Positions 1-10,468 of a DNA stretch of 64,000 nucleotides are shown piece by piece (the first letter of the stretch is position 1; each line of letters opens with the position of its first letter). The position numbers and the translations under genes were made by a program. The notes under the pieces were generated by a model, which was not told where the DNA came from, did not search any database, and saw only the letters and a list, made by a program, of their open reading frames with translations. Origin of the DNA: Pectobacterium parmentieri (GTDB taxonomy: Bacteria; Pseudomonadota; Gammaproteobacteria; Enterobacterales; Enterobacteriaceae); NCBI RefSeq assembly GCF_001742145.1, contig NZ_CP015749.1, positions 4,966,842-5,030,841 on the forward strand, written 5' to 3'.

Positions 1-1093
1 GGCGTTAGGCGAAACGAGCGCAGTGATGGGCACTGTAGGCAATGGCCTATTGGGGCGGGCGATTCCGACAGAGAATACGACAGGATCTGCTGTTGATGTT
101 CAGCAGGTGCTGAGCCAGTTGGTAGAGCAAGGCGCGACGTTTGCTGCAATGGAAGTGTCTTCCCACGGGTTGGTACAAAACCGTGTGGCCGCACTGCCTT
201 TTACGGCAGCAGTGTTCACCAATCTGAGCCGCGACCATCTTGATTACCACGGCGACATGGAAAGCTATGAAGCGGCCAAGTGGGCACTGTTCGCCGAGCA
301 TCGTGTTGGTCAGATGATTATCAATGCTGATGATGAGGTTGGGCTGCGTTGGCTAGCCAAGTTGCCAGACGCGGTTGCGGTAACGATGGCAAACAATTTG
401 GTCCCCGGCTGCCGTGGGCGCTGGCTGAAAGCGACACAGATTGATTATCACGATAACGGCGCCACGATTGCGTTTGATTCAAGCTGGGGACATGGCGAAA
501 TTAAAAGTCGCCTGATGGGCGCGTTTAACGTCAGCAACATGCTGCTGGCGCTGGCAACATTGCTGTCTCTTGGCTATCCGCTCGACAAGCTCGTCATTGC
601 TGGATCGCAACTGCAACCTGTATGTGGTCGCATGGAAGTTTTCCATGCTGAAGGAAAGCCAACGGTCGTTGTTGATTATGCCCATACGCCGGATGCGCTG
701 GAAAAAGCGCTTGAAGCGGCGCGTTTGCACTGTCTGGGGAAACTCTGGTGCGTGTTTGGTTGTGGCGGCGATCGCGATAAAGGTAAGCGCCCACTTATGG
801 GCGGCATCGCAGAACAACTGGCCGATCGCGTTGTAGTGACTGACGATAACCCGCGGAGTGAAGAACCTCAGGCGATCGTTACCGATATTCTCTCTGGGCT
901 GCTGGATGCTGGGCGAGTTCAGGTGATTCACGGACGTGCTGAAGCTGTCACCAGTGCGATCATGCAGGCGCAGGAAAATGACGTGGTGCTGATTGCAGGA
1001 AAAGGACACGAAGATTACCAACTGGTTGGCAATCAGCGTCTTGATTATTCCGATCGCATCACCGTTGCTCGCTTGCTGGGGGTGATCGCATGA
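1..1093 (+). CDS. murE: UDP-MurNAc-L-Ala-D-Glu:meso-DAP ligase, 5'-truncated
   Basis: Cytoplasmic ligase adding meso-diaminopimelate to UDP-MurNAc-dipeptide in peptidoglycan precursor synthesis. The gene runs in from the left edge: the reading frame is open from base 2 ([15 protein letters not shown]) and 363 residues are visible of about 495, so the N-terminal domain and ATP-binding loop lie outside the window. Visible hallmarks are the YEAAKWALF segment with the lysine that is carbamylated in the family, and DNPRSEEP, the motif that recognises meso-DAP. The stop overlaps the murF start as ATGA, which indicates translational coupling. Identification is secure; the true start cannot be seen. 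Confidence 0.97.
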   Translation, partial: ALGETSAVMGTVGNGLLGRAIPTENTTGSAVDVQQVLSQLVEQGATFAAMEVSSHGLVQNRVAALPFTAAVFTNLSRDHLDYHGDMESYEAAKWALFAEHRVGQMIINADDEVGLRWLAKLPDAVAVTMANNLVPGCRGRWLKATQIDYHDNGATIAFDSSWGHGEIKSRLMGAFNVSNMLLALATLLSLGYPLDKLVIAGSQLQPVCGRMEVFHAEGKPTVVVDYAHTPDALEKALEAARLHCLGKLWCVFGCGGDRDKGKRPLMGGIAEQLADRVVVTDDNPRSEEPQAIVTDILSGLLDAGRVQVIHGRAEAVTSAIMQAQENDVVLIAGKGHEDYQLVGNQRLDYSDRITVARLLGVIA

Positions 1094-2451
1094 TTCGCGT
1101 TTCTTTGCAGCAACTTGCCACGGTGCTTAATGCGCAGTTGATTGGTGAAAACATTGATATTGAAGATGTTTCAACCGATACGCGTAAGCTGTCGTCCGGC
1201 TGTTTGTTTGTCGCGCTGAAAGGCGAGAAATTCGATGCGCATGATTACGCCGCTGATGCAGTAAAAGGCGGTGCGGCGGCTCTGTTAGTCAGTAAGCGCT
1301 TACATATCGATGTACCTCAATTGCTGGTGAGCGATACGCGTTTAGCGTTAGGGCAATTGGGTGCCTGGGTTCGCCAGCAGTCAACGGCGCGCGTTGTTGC
1401 ACTGACAGGTTCTTCCGGCAAAACCTCGGTTAAAGAGATGACGGCGGCGATCCTGCGCCAGTGCGGCTCGGTGCTGTATACCGCCGGTAACTTCAACAAC
1501 GATATTGGTGTGCCGTTAACGCTGCTGCGTCTGACAGCAGAACATCAGTTTGCGGTGATTGAACTAGGGGCGAATCACATTGGTGAGATTGCCTATACCA
1601 CCGATCTGGTGCGGCCGGAAAGCGCGCTGGTCAACAATCTGGCCGCTGCACATCTGGAAGGTTTTGGTTCACTGGCTGGTGTGGCGCAGGCGAAAGGTGA
1701 GATTTTTTCTGGTTTGCCAGTAGACGGCGTAGCGATCGTGAATGCAGACAGTAACGATTTCCCGCACTGGCAGGTCACGCTGAATCATAAAACCGTTTGG
1801 CATTTCTCGCCGCAGGCCGCTTGCAACATCGATTTTTTTGCCAGCGATGTAGCCGTTTTAGCACAGGGTACGCGTTTCACTCTGCATACACCGTTTGGCG
1901 ACACGCAGGTTTTGCTGCCTTTACCCGGTCGACATAATGTGTCGAACGCGTTGGCGGCAACTGCACTGGCGATGTCCGTCGGGGCGACGCTGGAAGCCGT
2001 TAAAGCAGGATTATCTCAGCTTCAAGCGGTGCCGGGACGATTGTTTCCGATCGCGCTGTCTGAAGGCAAGCTACTGCTGGATGACAGTTATAACGCCAAC
2101 GTGGGCTCGATGACGGCCGCGGCACAGGTATTGGCAGATATGCCGGGTTACCGCGTGATGGTTGTCGGCGATATGGGAGAGCTGGGTGATGATGCTCCTG
2201 AGTGTCACCGTCAGGTGGGCGAAGCGGCGCGTGTTGCGGGCATCGATTGCGTATTGAGTGTAGGAACGTTGAGTAAATTGATAAGCCAAAGCAACGGCAA
2301 TGGCGAGCATTTTCACGATAAGGCCGCGCTAATTTCACGTTTGAAGGTGCTGATGTCAGAACATAACGTCATCAGCGTATTGGTCAAAGGCTCTCGCAGC
2401 GCTGCGATGGAGCAGGTTGTACACGCATTACAGGAGAATGCTCAATGTTAG
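1090..2451 (+). CDS. murF: UDP-MurNAc-tripeptide:D-Ala-D-Ala ligase
   Basis: Adds the D-Ala-D-Ala dipeptide to UDP-MurNAc-tripeptide, completing the cytoplasmic muropeptide. The protein has 453 residues, the usual length. The N-terminal UDP-binding domain holds [10 protein letters not shown] and VSTDTRKL, the Mur ligase ATP loop is [11 protein letters not shown] near residue 110, and the central domain carries the [13 protein letters not shown] signature. The start ATG lies inside the murE stop (ATGA), and the end overlaps mraY by 7 bases. Family and position agree fully with the enterobacterial dcw cluster. Confidence 0.98.
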   Translation: MIRVSLQQLATVLNAQLIGENIDIEDVSTDTRKLSSGCLFVALKGEKFDAHDYAADAVKGGAAALLVSKRLHIDVPQLLVSDTRLALGQLGAWVRQQSTARVVALTGSSGKTSVKEMTAAILRQCGSVLYTAGNFNNDIGVPLTLLRLTAEHQFAVIELGANHIGEIAYTTDLVRPESALVNNLAAAHLEGFGSLAGVAQAKGEIFSGLPVDGVAIVNADSNDFPHWQVTLNHKTVWHFSPQAACNIDFFASDVAVLAQGTRFTLHTPFGDTQVLLPLPGRHNVSNALAATALAMSVGATLEAVKAGLSQLQAVPGRLFPIALSEGKLLLDDSYNANVGSMTAAAQVLADMPGYRVMVVGDMGELGDDAPECHRQVGEAARVAGIDCVLSVGTLSKLISQSNGNGEHFHDKAALISRLKVLMSEHNVISVLVKGSRSAAMEQVVHALQENAQC

Positions 2452-3527
2452 TATGGCTGGCCGAACATTTGGCCAAACTTTATACCGGTTTTAACGTCTT
2501 TTCTTATTTGACGTTCCGCGCCATTGTCAGCCTGCTGACCGCATTGGTTATCTCCTTATGGATGGGGCCGCATATGATCGCCTGGCTGCAACGTTTGCAG
2601 ATTGGGCAGGTTGTGCGTAGCGAAGGGCCTGAATCGCATTTTAGCAAGCGCGGAACCCCGACGATGGGGGGCGTGATGATCCTGGTGGCGATTATCGTTT
2701 CCGTTCTGATGTGGGCGAATCTATCTAACCCGTATGTCTGGTGCGTACTGCTTGTGTTAGCGGGTTATGGTGCAGTCGGTTTTGTTGATGATTACCGCAA
2801 AGTGGTGCGTAAGGATACCAAGGGGCTGATTGCCCGCTGGAAATATTTCTGGCAGTCCGTGATTGCGCTCGTGGTGGCTTTCACCATGTACTCCATCGGT
2901 AAAGATACGCCAGCTACGCAGTTGGTTGTGCCGTTTTTTAAAGATGTTATGCCGCAGTTGGGCCTGTTGTATGTCGCGCTGGCCTATTTTGTGATTGTCG
3001 GCACCAGTAATGCGGTAAACCTGACTGACGGCCTGGATGGATTGGCAATCATGCCGACCGTGTTTGTTGCTGCTGGCTTTGCGCTGGTGGCATGGGCAAC
3101 GGGGAACATGAATTTTGCCGGTTATCTGCATATTCCGTATATCCGTCATGCCAGTGAACTGGTGATCGTCTGTACTGCGATTGTTGGTGCTGGGCTCGGC
3201 TTCCTGTGGTTTAACACCTACCCGGCTCAGGTCTTCATGGGAGACGTAGGTTCGCTGGCACTGGGCGGCGCACTCGGTACTATCGCGGTACTGCTGCGTC
3301 AGGAGTTTTTGTTAGTGATTATGGGCGGTGTCTTCGTGGTCGAAACGCTGTCGGTGATCCTGCAAGTTGGGTCCTTTAAGCTGCGTGGGCAGCGGATTTT
3401 CCGCATGGCGCCGATTCATCATCATTATGAACTTAAGGGTTGGCCGGAACCGCGCGTGATTGTGCGCTTCTGGATTATTTCGTTGATGCTGGTGCTGATT
3501 GGCCTGGCAACGCTGAAGGTACGATAA
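2445..3527 (+). CDS. mraY: Phospho-MurNAc-pentapeptide transferase (lipid I synthesis)
   Basis: Inner-membrane enzyme transferring phospho-MurNAc-pentapeptide to undecaprenyl phosphate to give lipid I. The 360 residues equal the E. coli length. Many hydrophobic helices are visible. Catalytic and binding motifs are FVDDYRK near residue 114, [10 protein letters not shown] near residue 190 and the His-rich [11 protein letters not shown] near residue 323. It starts within the last codons of murF (7-base overlap), and murD follows after 3 bases. Confidence 0.98.
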   Translation: MLVWLAEHLAKLYTGFNVFSYLTFRAIVSLLTALVISLWMGPHMIAWLQRLQIGQVVRSEGPESHFSKRGTPTMGGVMILVAIIVSVLMWANLSNPYVWCVLLVLAGYGAVGFVDDYRKVVRKDTKGLIARWKYFWQSVIALVVAFTMYSIGKDTPATQLVVPFFKDVMPQLGLLYVALAYFVIVGTSNAVNLTDGLDGLAIMPTVFVAAGFALVAWATGNMNFAGYLHIPYIRHASELVIVCTAIVGAGLGFLWFNTYPAQVFMGDVGSLALGGALGTIAVLLRQEFLLVIMGGVFVVETLSVILQVGSFKLRGQRIFRMAPIHHHYELKGWPEPRVIVRFWIISLMLVLIGLATLKVR

Positions 3528-3530
3528 GAC

Positions 3531-4847
3531 ATGGTGGACTATCAGGGTAAAAAAGTCGTCATTATCGGGTTGGGTCTGACCGGGCTCTCCTGTGTTGATT
3601 TCTTTCTCGCGCGTGGTGTTGTACCGCGTGTGGTGGATACCCGTATCAGTCCACCGGGCTTGGATAAGCTGCCGGAGCAGGTGGAACGGCATCTCGGTAG
3701 CCTCAATGAAGACTGGCTGATGAATGCGGATTTGATCGTCGCCAGCCCCGGCGTTGCATTGGCGACGCCGATTCTGTGTGACGCTGCTAATGCTGGTATT
3801 GAGATTGTTGGCGATATCGAACTGTTCTGTCGTGAAGCACAGGCACCTATTGTGGCGATTACCGGTTCGAACGGCAAAAGTACGGTGACGACGTTGGTCG
3901 GTGAAATGGCGCGCGCTGCAGGTTGGCAGGTGGGCGTCGGTGGCAACATTGGTCTCCCTGCGTTGCAGTTGCTGGAACAGCCCGCTCAGCTTTATGTCCT
4001 GGAGTTGTCGAGTTTCCAATTGGAAACGACGAGTAGCCTGCACGCCGCTGCGGCTACCATTCTGAACGTAACGGAAGATCACACCAACCGTTACCCGTTT
4101 GGCCTACAGCAGTATCGTGCAGCGAAATTGCGGATTTATGAACATGCGGACCTGTGCGTTGTGAACGCAGACGATGCGTTGACCATGCCGATTCGCGGTG
4201 CAGATGTGCGCTGCCGCAGTTTTGGTGTTGATGTCGGTGATTATCATCTTAACCGTCAGCAGGGCGAAACCTGGCTGCGGGTGAACGGTGAACGAGTGCT
4301 CAACACCCGTGAAATCAAGCTTGTCGGGCAACATAATTACACGAACGCATTGGCGGCGCTGGCGCTGGCTGATGCTGTGAAGATCCCTCGGGCTTCTGCA
4401 CTGACGGCATTGACGGCATTTACCGGGCTACCGCATCGCTTCCAGATGGCCTTTGAGCGCGATGGAGTGCGGTGGATCAATGATTCTAAAGCCACCAATG
4501 TGGGCAGCACCGAAGCGGCATTAAGCGGTTTGACCGTCGACGGCACGTTGCATCTGCTGTTAGGTGGTGATGGAAAATCTGCCGACTTCTCGCCGCTGGT
4601 GCCCTATTTTCAGGGGGAGCGTATTCGTTTGTATTGCTTTGGTCGTGATGCTGCACAACTGGCTGCATTACGCCCGGAAATTGCCGAACAGACAGAAACA
4701 ATGGAACAGGCGATGCGCGTCATCGCTGAACGCATTAAGCCGGGTGACATGGTGCTGCTGTCGCCAGCTTGCGCAAGCCTGGATCAGTTTCGTAGTTTTG
4801 AACAGCGAGGCGACGAATTTGCTCGCTTGGCGAAGGAATTAGGTTGA
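3531..4847 (+). CDS. murD: UDP-MurNAc-L-Ala:D-Glu ligase
   Basis: Adds D-glutamate to UDP-MurNAc-L-Ala in the cytoplasm. The 438 residues are exactly the E. coli length. Domain 1 carries the Rossmann-like GLGLTGLS near residue 14, domain 2 the ATP loop TGSNGKST near residue 112, and the central [12 protein letters not shown] segment is typical. The C-terminal domain holds [16 protein letters not shown]. The stop TGA shares a base with the ftsW start (TGATG). Confidence 0.98.
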   Translation: MVDYQGKKVVIIGLGLTGLSCVDFFLARGVVPRVVDTRISPPGLDKLPEQVERHLGSLNEDWLMNADLIVASPGVALATPILCDAANAGIEIVGDIELFCREAQAPIVAITGSNGKSTVTTLVGEMARAAGWQVGVGGNIGLPALQLLEQPAQLYVLELSSFQLETTSSLHAAAATILNVTEDHTNRYPFGLQQYRAAKLRIYEHADLCVVNADDALTMPIRGADVRCRSFGVDVGDYHLNRQQGETWLRVNGERVLNTREIKLVGQHNYTNALAALALADAVKIPRASALTALTAFTGLPHRFQMAFERDGVRWINDSKATNVGSTEAALSGLTVDGTLHLLLGGDGKSADFSPLVPYFQGERIRLYCFGRDAAQLAALRPEIAEQTETMEQAMRVIAERIKPGDMVLLSPACASLDQFRSFEQRGDEFARLAKELG

Positions 4848-6049
4848 TGCGGTTCTTCGGGCTGGCGTTTATCGAACGCATCAAAAGCTGGGTCATGGGA
4901 ACGCGCGAAAGCGATACGCTGAGCATCGTTCTGTACGATAGAACGCTCGTGTGGTTGACGCTTGGGCTTGCCATTATTGGTTTTGTTATGGTGACGTCGG
5001 CTTCTATGCCTGTCGGGCAACGTCTTGCCAGCGACCCGTTTTTGTTCGCGAAGCGTGATGCGATTTATCTGGGTTTAGCGTTTGGCTTGTCGTTAATTAC
5101 GCTGCGCATCCCGATGGAAATATGGCAACGCTATAGCCCGGTGCTGTTATTGCTCGCGATGGTCATGCTGCTGGTTGTACTCGCTGTGGGAAGTTCGGTT
5201 AACGGTGCGTCTCGCTGGATTTCTCTGGGGCCGTTGCGTATCCAGCCTGCGGAATTATCCAAGCTGGCGCTGTTTTGCTACCTGTCCAGCTACATGGTGC
5301 GCAAGGTTGAAGAAGTACGAAATAACTTCTGGGGCTTTTGCAAACCGATGGGTGTGATGGTGGTGTTGGCGGTGCTGCTACTGGCTCAGCCTGACCTCGG
5401 TACGGTGGTTGTACTGTTTATTACGACGCTGGCGATGCTGTTTCTGGCAGGAGCCAAGATGTGGCAGTTTCTGGCGATCATTGGTTCCGGTGGATTTGCC
5501 GTTGGGCTGCTGATTGTCGCTGAACCTTACCGTATGCGGCGTGTGACGTCTTTCTGGAATCCGTGGGATGATCCGTTCGGCGATGGCTACCAGTTAACAC
5601 AATCCCTGATGGCGTTTGGGCGCGGTGAGTTCTGGGGGCAAGGCTTGGGGAATTCAGTACAGAAACTGGAATATTTGCCGGAGGCACATACCGATTTCAT
5701 TTTCTCTATTTTAGGTGAGGAACTGGGGTATATCGGTGTGGTTTTGGCGTTGTTAATGATATTCTTCGTCGCTTTTCGCGCGATGTCTATCGGAAAGCGG
5801 GCGCTAGAGATCGATCAGCGTTTTTCAGGCTTTCTGGCGTGTTCGATCGGTGTCTGGTTTAGCTTTCAAACGCTGGTGAACGTAGGCGCAGCGGCGGGGA
5901 TGCTGCCGACGAAAGGGTTAACGCTACCGCTAATCAGTTATGGTGGTTCCAGTTTGCTTATTATGTCGACGGCGATTGTTTTGTTGTTACGCATTGATTT
6001 TGAAACGCGCCTGACAAAAGCGCAGGCGTTTACGAGAGGTGCCCGATGA
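4847..6049 (+). CDS. ftsW: SEDS-family peptidoglycan polymerase of the divisome
   Basis: Polytopic membrane glycosyltransferase that works with PBP3 (FtsI) at the septum. I chose the ATG overlapping the murD stop (TGATG), giving 400 residues; an in-frame TTG three bases upstream is less likely. SEDS signatures are visible: [18 protein letters not shown] near residue 120, and the C-terminal segment [18 protein letters not shown]. About ten hydrophobic helices can be read. It lies between murD and murG as in E. coli, and murG starts inside its stop. Confidence 0.97.
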   Translation: MRFFGLAFIERIKSWVMGTRESDTLSIVLYDRTLVWLTLGLAIIGFVMVTSASMPVGQRLASDPFLFAKRDAIYLGLAFGLSLITLRIPMEIWQRYSPVLLLLAMVMLLVVLAVGSSVNGASRWISLGPLRIQPAELSKLALFCYLSSYMVRKVEEVRNNFWGFCKPMGVMVVLAVLLLAQPDLGTVVVLFITTLAMLFLAGAKMWQFLAIIGSGGFAVGLLIVAEPYRMRRVTSFWNPWDDPFGDGYQLTQSLMAFGRGEFWGQGLGNSVQKLEYLPEAHTDFIFSILGEELGYIGVVLALLMIFFVAFRAMSIGKRALEIDQRFSGFLACSIGVWFSFQTLVNVGAAAGMLPTKGLTLPLISYGGSSLLIMSTAIVLLLRIDFETRLTKAQAFTRGAR

Positions 6050-7137
6050 GTGGCGAAGGCAAGCGTTTGATGGTGATGGCTGGTGGCACGGGTGGACATG
6101 TCTTCCCTGGGCTGGCGGTTGCGCATCATCTGATGGCGCAGGGCTGGCAGGTTCGCTGGTTAGGTACTGCGGATCGTATGGAAGCCGATTTGGTGCCTAA
6201 ACATGGTATCGATATTGATTTTATCCGCATTTCTGGCTTGCGTGGCAAAGGTATTCGGGCGCAGTTAAGCGCGCCGATTCGTATTTTTCAGGCAGTACGT
6301 CAGGCGCGGGCGATTATGCGCCGTTACCAGCCCGATGTGGTGCTGGGTATGGGCGGTTACGTTTCTGGCCCCGGTGGTCTGGCCGCCTGGCTGTGCGGCA
6401 TTCCGGTCGTACTGCATGAGCAAAACGGTATTGCAGGGCTGACCAACCGCTGGTTATCCCATATCGCTAAAAAGGTATTGCAGGCGTTTCCCGGCGCATT
6501 TCCCAAGGCGGATGTCGTGGGTAATCCGGTAAGAACCGATGTGTTGGCATTACCAGCACCGGAAACACGATTAGCCGATCGCTCAGGCCCAGTGAGGGTG
6601 CTGGTTGTTGGTGGTAGTCAGGGTGCAAGGGTGCTGAACCAAACGCTTCCCGCTGTGGCAGAGCAGTTAGGTGAGCGTATTACGATTTGGCATCAGGTCG
6701 GTAAAGGTGCGTTATCAACCGTTCAGCAGGCTTATCAGGATGTTGGGCAGACGCAGCACAAGATTACCGAGTTTATTGATGACATGGCAGCAGCCTACGC
6801 GTGGGCAGACATCGTGGTATGCCGCTCTGGTGCTTTGACCGTCAGTGAAATTGCAGCGGCAGGGCTACCGGCTCTGTTTGTGCCGTTTCAGCATAAAGAT
6901 CGGCAGCAGTACTGGAATGCACTGCCGTTGGAAAAGGCGGGGGCAGCAAAAATTATTGAGCAGCCACAGTTTAGCGTGGCGGCAGTCAGTGAGGTGTTGT
7001 CCGGTTGGGATCGCACAACTTTGCTGGCGATGGCGCAGAAAGCCCGCGCAGTGGCGATTCCAGATGCAACCGAACGGGTTGCCGCGGAAGTCAGTGCAGC
7101 GGCAGGCAGTCGGGCCACAAATGTGGCTCATGGTTAA
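6046..7137 (+). CDS. murG: UDP-GlcNAc:lipid I GlcNAc transferase (lipid II synthesis)
   Basis: Peripheral membrane glycosyltransferase that converts lipid I to lipid II. The 363 residues are slightly longer than E. coli MurG. The donor/acceptor loop [10 protein letters not shown] is near residue 14, [14 protein letters not shown] near residue 126, [11 protein letters not shown] near residue 190, and the UDP-GlcNAc region [22 protein letters not shown] is complete near residue 265. The start ATG overlaps the ftsW stop. It is followed by the only sizeable gap (62 bases) in this part of the cluster, which holds two hairpins. Confidence 0.98.
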   Translation: MSGEGKRLMVMAGGTGGHVFPGLAVAHHLMAQGWQVRWLGTADRMEADLVPKHGIDIDFIRISGLRGKGIRAQLSAPIRIFQAVRQARAIMRRYQPDVVLGMGGYVSGPGGLAAWLCGIPVVLHEQNGIAGLTNRWLSHIAKKVLQAFPGAFPKADVVGNPVRTDVLALPAPETRLADRSGPVRVLVVGGSQGARVLNQTLPAVAEQLGERITIWHQVGKGALSTVQQAYQDVGQTQHKITEFIDDMAAAYAWADIVVCRSGALTVSEIAAAGLPALFVPFQHKDRQQYWNALPLEKAGAAKIIEQPQFSVAAVSEVLSGWDRTTLLAMAQKARAVAIPDATERVAAEVSAAAGSRATNVAHG

Positions 7138-7147
7138 TTAATACAAC

Positions 7148-7189
7148 GTTGTCGGGTAGAAGACTGCCCGGCGACGCTACAAGGTAGCG
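7148..7189 (+). promoter_or_regulatory. Two tandem hairpins in the murC leader
   Basis: The murG-murC gap folds on paper into a 12-pair stem (7148-7159 with 7164-7175, four G-U pairs, loop AAGA). Immediately after comes a perfect 6-pair stem CGCTAC/GTAGCG (7175-7180 with 7184-7189). The second stem includes the only Shine-Dalgarno-like bases (AAGGTAG) before the GTG start at 7200. This could limit murC translation. The fold is seen; the function is inferred. Confidence 0.4.
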
Positions 7190-7199
7190 ATAGAATAAA

Positions 7200-8660
7200 G
7201 TGAATACTCAACAACTGGCGAAACTACGTTCAATCGTGCCCGAGATGCATCGCGTCCGGCACATACACTTTGTCGGCATCGGCGGTGCTGGCATGGGTGG
7301 TATCGCCGAAGTGTTGGCCAACGAAGGTTATGAAATTAGCGGTTCCGATCTGGCACCGAATGCGGTGACGCAACAGTTAACCGAGCTTGGCGCGCGGATT
7401 TATTTCCACCACCGTGCAGAGAACGTTCTGAACGCCAGCGTGGTGGTGGTATCAAGCGCGATTACGGCGGATAACCCAGAGATTGTCGCTGCGCATGATG
7501 CTCGGATTCCGGTGATCCGTCGTGCCGAAATGTTGGCGGAACTGATGCGTTTTCGTCATGGCATTGCGATCGCGGGTACGCATGGCAAGACGACGACAAC
7601 GGCGATGGTCACCAGTATTTATGCGGAAGCGGGATTGGATCCAACGTTTGTGAACGGCGGTTTGGTGAAGGCGGCGGGAACGCATGCGCGTTTGGGCTCA
7701 AGCCGCTACCTGATTGCCGAGGCGGACGAAAGCGATGCGTCCTTCCTGCATTTGCAGCCAATGGTGGCGATTGTAACCAACATTGAAGCCGACCACATGG
7801 ACACCTATCAGGGCGATTTTGAGAACCTGAAGCAGACGTTCATTAATTTCCTGCACAACCTGCCGTTTTATGGTCAGGCTGTGATGTGTGTGGATGATGA
7901 GGTAATCCGTGAACTACTACCACGTGTTGGCCGCCACATCATCACCTATGGTTTCAGCGATGATGCGGATGTGCGAATTGCTGGATATCGTCAGACTGGC
8001 GCACAAGGGCACTTTACGCTGGAGCGGAAAGATAAACCGTTGCTGAACGTTACGCTGAATGCGCCGGGGCGTCACAATGCGCTGAATGCAGCGGCGGCGG
8101 TTGCGGTGGCGACTGATGAAGGCATTAACGACGAGTCGATTCTGCGCGCGCTAGAACGTTTTCAAGGCACCGGGCGTCGCTTTGATTTTCTCGGCGAGTA
8201 TCCGCTCGAATTAGTAAATGGACACAGTGGTACGGCGATGTTGGTGGATGATTACGGCCATCATCCGACGGAGGTTGATGCGACGATTAAAGCCGCACGT
8301 GCTGGCTGGCCAGATAAGCGGTTAGTTATGATTTTTCAGCCACATCGCTATACGCGAACCCGTGATTTGTATGACGACTTCGCGCATGTGCTATCGCAGG
8401 TTGACGTGTTGTTGATGCTGGATGTGTATTCCGCTGGAGAATCGCCGATCCCGGGAGCAGACAGCCGTTCACTGTGCCGTACCATTCGCGGAAGAGGTAA
8501 GATTGATCCGATTCTGGTGACGGATGTGGATACTTTACCGGAACTGTTGTCACAGGCGCTGCGAGGCGAAGACCTGATCTTGGTTCAGGGAGCCGGCAAC
8601 ATCGGTAAACTGGCACGTAAACTGGCTGATTCCAGATTACAGCCGCAGATAAGTGAATGA
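7200..8660 (+). CDS. murC: UDP-MurNAc:L-alanine ligase
   Basis: Catalyses the first amino-acid addition to UDP-MurNAc. The protein has 486 residues. GTG at 7200 was chosen because [16 protein letters not shown] aligns with the family N-terminus; no ATG lies nearby. The nucleotide-binding start [12 protein letters not shown] is near residue 25, the ATP loop [11 protein letters not shown] near residue 127, HNALNAAAA near residue 290 and [10 protein letters not shown] near residue 350. The stop overlaps a possible upstream ddlB ATG. The ribosome site is weak and lies in a predicted hairpin. Confidence 0.97.
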   Translation: MNTQQLAKLRSIVPEMHRVRHIHFVGIGGAGMGGIAEVLANEGYEISGSDLAPNAVTQQLTELGARIYFHHRAENVLNASVVVVSSAITADNPEIVAAHDARIPVIRRAEMLAELMRFRHGIAIAGTHGKTTTTAMVTSIYAEAGLDPTFVNGGLVKAAGTHARLGSSRYLIAEADESDASFLHLQPMVAIVTNIEADHMDTYQGDFENLKQTFINFLHNLPFYGQAVMCVDDEVIRELLPRVGRHIITYGFSDDADVRIAGYRQTGAQGHFTLERKDKPLLNVTLNAPGRHNALNAAAAVAVATDEGINDESILRALERFQGTGRRFDFLGEYPLELVNGHSGTAMLVDDYGHHPTEVDATIKAARAGWPDKRLVMIFQPHRYTRTRDLYDDFAHVLSQVDVLLMLDVYSAGESPIPGADSRSLCRTIRGRGKIDPILVTDVDTLPELLSQALRGEDLILVQGAGNIGKLARKLADSRLQPQISE

Positions 8661-8668
8661 GGAACATC

Positions 8669-9589
8669 ATGACTGAGAAAGTTGCTGTATTGCTTGGTGG
8701 AACCTCTGCTGAACGTGAAGTGTCGTTACTTTCCGGTCAGGCGGTTTTGGCTGGACTGAAAGAAGCGGGCATCAATGCACATGCGGTCGATACCCGTGAC
8801 TTCCCCGTGACGAAATTGAAGGAAGACGGTTTTACCCGCGTATTCATCGCCTTACATGGTCGTGGTGGTGAAGATGGCACATTGCAGGGCGTGCTGGAAT
8901 TTCTGGAATTACCCTATACCGGCAGCGGCGTGATGGCATCCGCACTGACGATGGATAAGCTCCGTACCAAGCAGGTGTGGCAAGCGGTCGGATTACCAGT
9001 ATCGCCTTACGTGGCACTGGATCGTCGCCACTATTCGGAGACGGCGGCAAATGAATTGCTGGCGAAATTCACGCATCTCGGATTGCCACTGATTGTCAAA
9101 CCAAGCCGTGAAGGTTCCAGCGTCGGCATGAGCAAAGTGAATGCGCTTAGTGAGTTGCCTGCGGCACTGGAAGAAGCATTCCGTCATGATGACGATGTTC
9201 TGGTCGAGAAATGGCTGAGTGGCCCAGAGTATACCGTTGCTATTCTGGGGGATGAGGTATTGCCGTCTATTCGCATCCAGCCTGCGGGGACGTTTTACGA
9301 CTATGAAGCGAAGTATTTGTCGGACGATACCCAGTATTTCTGTCCAAGTGGCCTGCCGGACGATCAAGAGCAGGCGTTAGCGGTACTGGCGATGGCGGCT
9401 TACCGTGCGGTGGACTGTAGCGGATGGGGACGCGTCGATTTTATGTTAGATAGCGACGGTGCTTTCTACCTGCTTGAAGTGAATACGTCTCCAGGGATGA
9501 CGAGTCACAGCCTGGTTCCTATGGCGGCGCGTCAACGTGGTCTGACTTTTTCACAATTGGTCGTGAAAATTCTGGAGCTTGCTGGCTGA
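8669..9589 (+). CDS. ddlB: D-alanine-D-alanine ligase B
   Basis: ATP-grasp enzyme making the D-Ala-D-Ala dipeptide used by MurF. I placed the start at ATG 8669 ([19 protein letters not shown]), which has GAGGA five bases upstream and gives 306 residues, as in E. coli; an in-frame ATG at 8657 overlaps the murC stop and has no such site. Signatures are [12 protein letters not shown] near residue 63, [11 protein letters not shown] near residue 144, and [11 protein letters not shown] with the metal and phosphate ligands near residue 272. ftsQ begins one base after the stop. Confidence 0.97.
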   Translation: MTEKVAVLLGGTSAEREVSLLSGQAVLAGLKEAGINAHAVDTRDFPVTKLKEDGFTRVFIALHGRGGEDGTLQGVLEFLELPYTGSGVMASALTMDKLRTKQVWQAVGLPVSPYVALDRRHYSETAANELLAKFTHLGLPLIVKPSREGSSVGMSKVNALSELPAALEEAFRHDDDVLVEKWLSGPEYTVAILGDEVLPSIRIQPAGTFYDYEAKYLSDDTQYFCPSGLPDDQEQALAVLAMAAYRAVDCSGWGRVDFMLDSDGAFYLLEVNTSPGMTSHSLVPMAARQRGLTFSQLVVKILELAG

Positions 9590-9590
9590 T

Positions 9591-10415
9591 ATGTCGCAGG
9601 CAGCGCTGAATACACGCGGACGAGAGCCTGAACCGAAAGGAACACGTCGCAGTAATGGAGGCCAATTGGCAGGAATCATTTTCCTGCTGATGGTGATAGG
9701 GACGATCGTCTGGGGAAGTTGGATTGTGGTGGGGTGGATGAAAGACGCCAGCCGCCTGCCGCTCTCTCGTATGGCAGTGACAGGGGAAAGGCAGTACACC
9801 ACCAATGACGATATTCGTCAGGCGATTTTGTCGTTGGGGTCGCCGGGAACGTTCATGACACAGGATGTGAACGTGATCCAGCAGCAGATCGAACGTCTAT
9901 CATGGATAAAACAGGCCAGCGTGCGTAAGCAGTGGCCGGACGAATTAAAGATTCATCTGGTTGAATATGTGCCGGTAGCGCGTTGGAATGATCAGCTACT
10001 GGTTGATGCGGAAGGAAATTCGTTCACTGTCCCCGCCGAACGCGTTGGTAACCGTAAGATGCCGTTGCTGTATGGCCCAGAAGGCAGTGAAACAGAAGTA
10101 TTGGAAGGCTATCGCATCATGAGTCAGACGCTAGCCGCCGGAAAGTTTACGTTAAAAACGGTAGCGATGAGTGCGCGGCATTCGTGGCAACTGGGATTAG
10201 ACGATGATACTCGCCTCGAATTGGGGCGGGACGATAGGGCTAAACGTCTGCAACGCTTTATCGAGCTGTATCCGCTGTTGCAGCGGCAGGCTCAGAGCGA
10301 GAACAAACGTATTAGCCATGTAGATTTGCGATACGACAGCGGGGCCGCGATAGGTTGGGCTCCTGCCTTGCTTGATCAACAACATGTTGATCGGCAACGA
10401 GTTGGTCAGCAATAA
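9591..10415 (+). CDS. ftsQ: Cell division protein FtsQ with shortened tail
   Basis: Bitopic divisome protein linking FtsB/FtsL to the ring. Starting at ATG 9591 ([10 protein letters not shown], as in E. coli) it has 274 residues: a cytoplasmic tail, one membrane helix near residues 25-45, a POTRA domain beginning at LSRMAVTGE, and the FtsQ beta domain ending at [11 protein letters not shown]. The variable tail [13 protein letters not shown] stops at TAA 10413-10415. The same frame then stays open for 18 more codons (ending QAQAKQQ) to a TGA that overlaps the ftsA start, exactly where E. coli FtsQ ends. The tail therefore looks shortened by a stop in a small repeat. Confidence 0.96.
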   Translation: MSQAALNTRGREPEPKGTRRSNGGQLAGIIFLLMVIGTIVWGSWIVVGWMKDASRLPLSRMAVTGERQYTTNDDIRQAILSLGSPGTFMTQDVNVIQQQIERLSWIKQASVRKQWPDELKIHLVEYVPVARWNDQLLVDAEGNSFTVPAERVGNRKMPLLYGPEGSETEVLEGYRIMSQTLAAGKFTLKTVAMSARHSWQLGLDDDTRLELGRDDRAKRLQRFIELYPLLQRQAQSENKRISHVDLRYDSGAAIGWAPALLDQQHVDRQRVGQQ

Positions 10416-10436
10416 GACATTGATCAGCAACAGAAC
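10374..10436 (+). repeat. Degenerate 15-base tandem repeat across the ftsQ stop
   Basis: Four imperfect units begin GATC or GGTC: GATCAACAACATGTT (10374), GATCGGCAACGAGTT (10389), an 18-base unit at 10404 that contains the stop TAA, and GATCAGCAACAGAAC (10422). They encode DQQxV-like pentapeptides in the FtsQ tail and continue past the stop. Slippage in such a repeat would explain length variation of this tail. Confidence 0.6.
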
Positions 10437-10468
10437 AGTAACCAGAAACAGGCACAGGCTAAACAACA

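Noticed and set aside
3312..4082. A 256-codon minus-strand open frame across mraY and murD
   Set aside because: It is a shadow of two certain genes and shows no domain.
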